This document shows positions 58,468 through 64,000 of a stretch of 64,000 nucleotides of DNA, piece after piece. The number at the start of each line of letters is the position of its first letter. Positions within the stretch are counted from its first letter, which is position 1. The stretch comes from Hedera helix (lineage: Eukaryota; Streptophyta; Magnoliopsida; Apiales; Araliaceae): assembly GCA_947179155.2 (NCBI GenBank), contig OX359274.1, forward strand, positions 46,707,564 to 46,771,563. The letters run 5' to 3'. The position numbers and the translations under genes were made by a program. Under the pieces are notes generated by a model, which saw nothing but the letters and a program-made list of their open reading frames with translations, did no database searches and was not told where the DNA came from.

Positions 58468-59088
58468 ATGGCATCTGGAAATCAGGAGGTTAATTATGAA
58501 ATTACCGAAACAAATGTAGCTGCAAAACAAGAGGCGACGAATAATCTTCTTACAAACTCAGAGTTGAATCATTTGCCTAAGGCAAAAATTATGCGTGTTC
58601 TATCCAGTAAGGATGAAGGTGAAAGCTCTGCTACAGTCGTTCCAGATCCATTCTTAGAAGCAATTAAAGGAAGTAACGAACTTGCGGAAATTATTGACTT
58701 TAATTTACTCACTAATTGGGAGAGTGATATCACATGATTATGCTCTATAACAAAGGATCAGAATATATGGACTTTTCATATTAGTCTTTGGGATTTATGG
58801 TGTTCCAGCTATGATTTTCAAGATTATTTAAAAATGATGTTTCTATACTTTTGGGCGTTACAATTTAGAGGAATTCAGGTTAAGTTAGTCACTATCGTGG
58901 AAACTGCAGTCTATCGAAAATACTATTTTAATGGAAATCATTGGTACCTTACTACTGATGAAGTTGATGAACCCGAGAAACAGTTTGCTAGAAAATTATT
59001 CAGTGGTATTCCCATGGTTGAAATACGTGAAGATCCGAATGAAGTATTCGGGATTCGATTTGACGATAACAGTCAAGAAACCGAATGA
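58468..59088 (+). pseudogene. Element 2 ORF1, interrupted by a nonsense codon
   Basis: It aligns with ORF1 of element 1 over 621 bp without an indel. Differences are concentrated in the first ~30 codons. TGA at 58735-58737 replaces a Trp codon, leaving an 89-codon front part and an open rear part from about 58738. As in element 1, there is no Gag or zinc-knuckle motif and the stop at 59088 overlaps the +1-frame protease. Confidence 0.6.
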
Positions 59089-59722
59089 GGTGATAACCGG
59101 TAAGCTATTCATAAATTCTCGTGAAGTCTATGCCATATTAGATACTGGCTCTATCCACTCTTTTATCTCACCTATATGTACTCAACGTTTAAATTTGACT
59201 ATTGAAAACTTAAATCTTGTCTTATCAGTTGAAACCTCATTGGGAGAAATACCTATTACATTTACTATCTATAAATCTTGCCTAGTTCAAATCAACAACC
59301 TCACATTACCTGTTGACCTTATTTCTTTGGAGATGCGTGAATTTGATGTGATTTTAGGAATTGATTGGTTGACTACCCATCATGCTAAAATTGATTGTTT
59401 TCATAAGATTATTAGTTTTCATATTCCTAATCAACCTGTCATGCAAATTCAAGTAACTAAACCATTGAAATCTATAACTGTTATTTCTAGCCATAAAGCC
59501 ATTCGTTTATTGAAAAACGGATGTCAAGCCTTTTTAGCTCATGTCACTGATTTGAACAAAAACACGTCAAACTTGAATGATATTCCCATTGTTAATGAGT
59601 TTCCTGACGTTTTTTCTGAGGAACTTCCTAGCTTACCCCAAACCGTGAAAATGAATTTTGTATTGATCTTGAACTCGGTACCAAGCCCATTTCCAAAGCC
59701 CCATACCGAATGGCTCTCATAG
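58931..59722 (+). pseudogene. Element 2 protease region with a one-base deletion
   Basis: AILDTGSIHSFIS and VILGIDWL mark the aspartic protease. In the linker to pol, element 1 has five C (TTACCCCCAAACC) and this copy has four, near 59637. The frame therefore shifts and ends at 59722 instead of running into the pol frame. Confidence 0.8.
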
Positions 59723-61830
59723 AACGCCAAGAGTTAAAAGAATTATTAGATATCGGTATCATTCGTTCTAGTACAAAACTTATATCGAGCGAGGAATGCA
59801 AGAAGAGTTTCCAAGAACTCAAGAGGAGACTTGTTTCAGCTCCTGTTCTGACCATACCATCAGGATCAGGAGAATTTGTTATCTACAGCGATACTTCTGG
59901 CAAAGGTCTAGGCTGTGTCCTTATGCAACATGGAAATGTTATAGCCTATGCCTCTCGACAACTCAAAAATTATGAGAAAAATTATCCTACTCATGATCTA
60001 GAGTTGACAGCAGTCGTTTTCGCGTTGAAGATCTGGAGACACTACTTGTACGGAGAAAAAGTGGATATCTATACGGATCATAAAAGTCTCAAGTATTTCT
60101 TCACTCAGAAGGAACTCAACATGCGACAACGACGTTGGCTTGAGCTGTTAAAGGATTATGACCACATAATCCAGTATCACCCGGGAAAGGCGAACGTTGT
60201 AGCTGACGCTTTGAGCAGAAAATCTTATGCAAGTACAAGTGCACTGCTGACAACACAAAAGTGTATTTTGTACGACTTGCAAAAGATGGAGATAGAGCTA
60301 AAGACATCAGGGACCCGCTCGAAGATTGCTCACGTGCGAGTAGAACCAACTTTAATCGATAAAATTAAAGCTGCTCAAGCTACCGATCCGGAACTGATAA
60401 ACATGATAAAGAAAGTACAAGAAAGTGCCATTCCCGAAGCAAGAATCGACGAGAAAGGAATACTTCGAGTCAACTCTCGACTATGTGTTCCTAACAATCC
60501 TGAATTAAAGCATAAAATCATGATGGAGGCACACAACACGCCGTTTACAATCCACCCAGGAGGTACCAAGATGTATCGAGATCTTCGACATACATTTTGG
60601 TGGAACAATATGAAAAGAGAGATTGCGGAGTTTATCTCAAGGTGCCTAACTTGTCAACGTGTCAAGGCAGAACATCAAGTTCCTAAAGGTCCATTACAAT
60701 CACTTGAAGTTCCCGAATGGAAGTGGGAACACATCAATATGGACTTCGTGACGGGTCTTCCAAAAGTTTCTCAAGGCTTAGATGCAATTTGGGTGATCGT
60801 AGATAGATTGACCAAATCTGCTCATTTCTTGCCTATACGAGAAAACTTTTCACTTGAACGTCTTGCCGGTATGTACATAAATGAGATCGTGAGATTGCAT
60901 GGCATGCCAGTTTCCATAGTTTCTGATCGAGATCCTAGATTCACTTCACGCTTTTGGATCAGTCTACAAAAAGCTATGGGCACTGAACTACGTTTTAGTT
61001 CTGCATACCATCCTCAAACGGACGGACAATCGGAAAGGACGATCCAGACCCTCGAAGATCTTTTGAGACTTTGTGTATTAGACTTCAAAGGAAGTTGGGA
61101 TAAGTACTTGCCGTTGGTGGAATTTTCTTACAACAACAGTTACCAAGCAAGCATAGGCATGACTCCATTCGAGGCTTTGTATGGAAGGAAGTGTCGCTCT
61201 CCAATATGTTGGAATGAGGTAGGAGAAGCAAAATTGTTGGGACCCGAGTTGGTACGCTTGACGACCGAAAAGATCCAAATGATCCGACAACGAATACAGA
61301 CCGCACAAGAACGACAAAAGAGTTATGCTGATCTTCATCGGAGAGACGAAAGTTTCAACGTCGGAGATCATGTATTCTTACGTGTTTCTTCATGGAAAGG
61401 GGTTACGAGATTCGGAAAGAGAGGAAAGCTCAACCCTCGATTTATTGGCCCATTTGAAATCCTCGATCGAATAGGAACCGTAGCCTACAGACTAGCCCTA
61501 CCACCAAGTATGTCTCGCATCCATAACGTTTTTCACATATCTATGTTACGTAAATATGTGAAGGACCCAAACCACGTCATTGAGTTAGAACCAGACGTTA
61601 TAGCAGAGGATTTAACATACGAGGAGGTACCTGTTAAGATCCTGGATAAGAAGGAGCAGATCCTACGCTCAAAGGTTATACCTCAAGTTAAGGTTTTATG
61701 GAGGAACCAAGATACTGAGGAAATGACCTGGGAGCTAGAATCTGAGATGAAATCTAAGTATCCTTACCTCTTCGATATGTCAGGTACGTCAATTTCGGGG
61801 ACGAAATTTCATAAGGAGGGGAGGTTGTAA
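59710..61830 (+). CDS. Element 2 pol remnant: linker, RNase H, integrase; RT core deleted
   Basis: The 706-codon open frame starts at an ATG in the linker (MALIERQELKELLDIGIIRSS). Then, instead of the ~200-residue reverse transcriptase core, it goes directly to KLISSEECKKSFQELKRRL and the RNase H domain (YSDTS, ELTAVVFALK, YTDHKSLKYF, VVADALS). Integrase follows, with an HHCC finger and a complete D, D, x35, E triad (NMDFVTG, VSDRDPRF, QSERTIQ). The tail is the chromodomain-like GPFEILDRIG to YPYLFDM. The frame is uninterrupted, so RNase H and integrase could still be made if it were translated. Confidence 0.85.
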   Translation: MALIERQELKELLDIGIIRSSTKLISSEECKKSFQELKRRLVSAPVLTIPSGSGEFVIYSDTSGKGLGCVLMQHGNVIAYASRQLKNYEKNYPTHDLELTAVVFALKIWRHYLYGEKVDIYTDHKSLKYFFTQKELNMRQRRWLELLKDYDHIIQYHPGKANVVADALSRKSYASTSALLTTQKCILYDLQKMEIELKTSGTRSKIAHVRVEPTLIDKIKAAQATDPELINMIKKVQESAIPEARIDEKGILRVNSRLCVPNNPELKHKIMMEAHNTPFTIHPGGTKMYRDLRHTFWWNNMKREIAEFISRCLTCQRVKAEHQVPKGPLQSLEVPEWKWEHINMDFVTGLPKVSQGLDAIWVIVDRLTKSAHFLPIRENFSLERLAGMYINEIVRLHGMPVSIVSDRDPRFTSRFWISLQKAMGTELRFSSAYHPQTDGQSERTIQTLEDLLRLCVLDFKGSWDKYLPLVEFSYNNSYQASIGMTPFEALYGRKCRSPICWNEVGEAKLLGPELVRLTTEKIQMIRQRIQTAQERQKSYADLHRRDESFNVGDHVFLRVSSWKGVTRFGKRGKLNPRFIGPFEILDRIGTVAYRLALPPSMSRIHNVFHISMLRKYVKDPNHVIELEPDVIAEDLTYEEVPVKILDKKEQILRSKVIPQVKVLWRNQDTEEMTWELESEMKSKYPYLFDMSGTSISGTKFHKEGRL
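61813..61825 (+). promoter_or_regulatory. Polypurine tract of element 2
   Basis: AAGGAGGGGAGGT directly precedes the 3' LTR and is identical to that of element 1. Confidence 0.85.
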
Positions 61831-64000
61831 GACCCCGAATTTTATGAAATACAAAATTTAATTTTTCTTCATATATATATTTTTTTGAAACAGTAAGTGG
61901 TTAAATTAACAAAATTGAAAGTTAAGGATGTTATGTGCAAATTTTATTTTGTCGGACAATATTCGCTTTGTCGGGGAATATTCGTTTGGTCGGGGAATAT
62001 TCGTGCCGTACGACGGCGCCGAAATAATAAATTATTGGTGGACCCCACAACGGAATATTTGTCGGATATAGAAAACGACAGAAGTAACCTTTTTAAATAA
62101 AAATAGTCAACGGAACTGTTAAAATACCGGTGATAAAAGAATAGTAGCATACGGTAGTTTATGGTATTTTCTGTAGCACACGGTACTCTACAGTAACACA
62201 CGGTATTGCATAGTGTCTCATATTATTGGTCTGATAATTGACACCGTAACTGTTACGCATCATTTCATCGATAATTGTCACTGCATAATATTTTATATTA
62301 TCAATTCAATAATTGTTGTTACACAGTATTTTGCATTATTGATTTAATAATTGTCATTACACTGTATTTTATATCATTGAGTCAATAATTGTTGTTGCAC
62401 TGTTTTTAAAATTATTGAACCTAATAATTGTCACAGTAACATATGCACAGTAATTCACATTATTGAATCAATAATTGTCATTACACAGTAACGTATGCTT
62501 TATTTTACATTATTGTTATCTCTATTATGATGTTATTTAAACAGTTGTATTTCATTAATTTATTGACTTGATATCTAAGAGCTAACTATACTGTATTTAT
62601 AACAATTAGTCATAATAATTGAATTGATAAAGTTATTTGTTTATAATATAAAGTTAGGTGATTATTAGGTGATATGAAATGAATGGTGTAGATTAAAGTG
62701 TGAATTATTGTTGAATAATTGAATTGATTTGTTTATAATATAAAGTTAGGTGATTATTAGGTGATATGAAATGAATGGTGTAGATTAAAGTGTGAATTAT
62801 TGTTGAATAATTAAATTGATTTGTTTATAATATAAAGTTAGGTGATTATTAGGTGATATGAAATGAATGGTGTAGATTAAAGATAATATAATATTTGAAA
62901 TGGATGGTGTAGATTAAAAGATGATCTTTAAATGAATGGTTTAGATTAAATGAATGATAAGATTTTTGGCTATAAATAGAAGCCTTAACTTAAGGATTTT
63001 TCATAAACTTCCTTACTTGTTCTTTCTTTCTCTCTCTAAATACTTCTTGTGAAAGTTCTCTCTAAGTGTGCTTAAGTCATCTTGAGTATTTGTGAAGATC
63101 TATAAGTATACGTGTACTGTTCAAGTTAATCAACCTCATTTAAATCAATATTCAGTCACGTGTTACGGTAAGGGATACCATCTTTTTCATCTTCCATTAT
63201 TCAAACATACTATGGTAAGGGATTATCATTATTTGATTCTCGATAATAATATTGTTTCTTCCTTACTCATAAGACGTGCCTTTTATTTCCATGTATTAAA
63301 TTGTGGGAATAACCTTACGGAGCGGATTGCCGCCTGTTGGTGAATAACCTTTCGTATTTATTCATTATTAATCTCTGAGAATAACCTTACGGAGCGGATT
63401 GCCGCCTGTTTGGTGAATAACTCTTTGTACTCAAATTCTATTAAATTGTGGGAATAACCTTACGGAGCGGATTGCCGCCTGTTTGGTGAATAACTCTTTG
63501 TACTCAAATTCTATTAAATTGTGGGAATAACCTTACGGAGCGGATTGCCGCCTGTTGGTGAATAACCCTTTGTATTAATTTCCTTCACCTTTTGTTAATC
63601 AAACCTGCTACGGTAAGGGATATTATTTTCTTTCATACTCCTAAATCGAAATTTATTATGGAACTATTGCTTCTATAATTCCTGAAAATATTATATGTTC
63701 CATAATAGTTGAACTTCATTATTTCAACTGAACCTTCCTATTTACGTGAACCTTTCTATTGAATTGTAACCGTTATTCTGAACTGTGGATCTTGAATATC
63801 ATTTTTAAATTTCACTCCACATAATGTTGACAATTTGGACATTATTTGAATCTGTACAAAGTAAACTTCCGATACTTATTGTTATCCTATTTCTTCTGTT
63901 CATCATTTATATCATTCTAATCATCCAAAAATCAAGCTGTTGTGAATATCTGTGGCCGGGGGCACAGATGTGATATATTTGTTGAACAGATGATAGGTTA
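61826..64000 (+). repeat. 3' LTR of element 2, cut by the window end
   Basis: It is nearly identical to 55399 onwards, with TATAAATA at 62971-62978 and the same three 92-bp units. It has four ~73-bp units (63303, 63375, 63448, 63521) where the 5' LTR has three. The last part is outside the window. Confidence 0.93.

Larger units (their letters stand above)
55399..64000 (+). mobile_element. RT-deleted Ty3/gypsy LTR retrotransposon, element 2 (runs off the window)
   Basis: It belongs to the same family as the element at 22607-32592: same LTR ends, primer site, ORF1, protease, RNase H, integrase and polypurine tract, and the same missing reverse transcriptase core. The 5' LTR is 2,866 bp; the 3' LTR begins at 61826 and is cut by the window end, so the target duplication cannot be checked (left flank TTTAT). 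ORF1 has a nonsense codon and the protease frame a one-base deletion. The two LTRs are very similar apart from repeat number, so the insertion is fairly young. Confidence 0.92.

Overview
The window is nuclear DNA from a flowering plant, most likely a eudicot. Four host genes have GT/GC-AG introns and plant-type products, the intergenic DNA is AT-rich, and transposable elements make up well over half of the sequence. A finer placement (perhaps an asterid) is only an impression from protein similarity.

Host genes: (1) a complete 12-exon KINESIN-13B-type microtubule-depolymerising kinesin on the minus strand, 10746-17993 (747 aa; every exon joins in frame); (2) a two-exon gene for a small, probably plastid-targeted protein with an acidic, proline-rich tail, 34003-36634 (148 aa); (3) a six-exon IST1-like (ESCRT-III-associated) gene, 47679-51896 (665 aa), with a second, duplicated first exon upstream; (4) a single-exon membrane-anchored protein with a Ser-rich tail, 52892-53713 (273 aa). 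Genes 1 and 3 each use one GC-AG intron.

Mobile DNA: 961-2045 and 4048-6135 are two related elements made of GGTTACC minisatellites and very long purine-only or pyrimidine-only blocks; the second has terminal inverted repeats and an apparent 8-bp target duplication. A Stowaway-like MITE lies just 3' of the kinesin gene, and a CACTA-like element sits in a kinesin intron. A 5'-truncated LINE with poly(A) and an 8-bp target duplication lies at 19302-20908. A 9,986-bp Ty3/gypsy LTR retrotransposon (22607-32592) has 3,223-bp LTRs, a TATAC target duplication and an initiator-Met primer site. A second member of that family starts at 55399 and runs off the window. Both members lack the reverse transcriptase core, keep RNase H and integrase sequence, and carry an unrecognised 206-codon frame where Gag should be, so the family looks non-autonomous and moved in trans.

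The most striking locus is 37909-43133. It is a Pack-MULE-like element with ~95-bp terminal inverted repeats beginning GGGG. It carries two consecutive exons of a DICER-LIKE 4-type gene in one orientation and a broken p34/AAGAB-type GTPase-like gene in the other. A transposon holding a piece of a small-RNA-producing enzyme could feed back on the silencing machinery.

The rest (1-960, 2046-4047, 6136-10094, 43134-46800 and others) is AT-rich intergenic DNA with small foldback repeats and no gene I can support.
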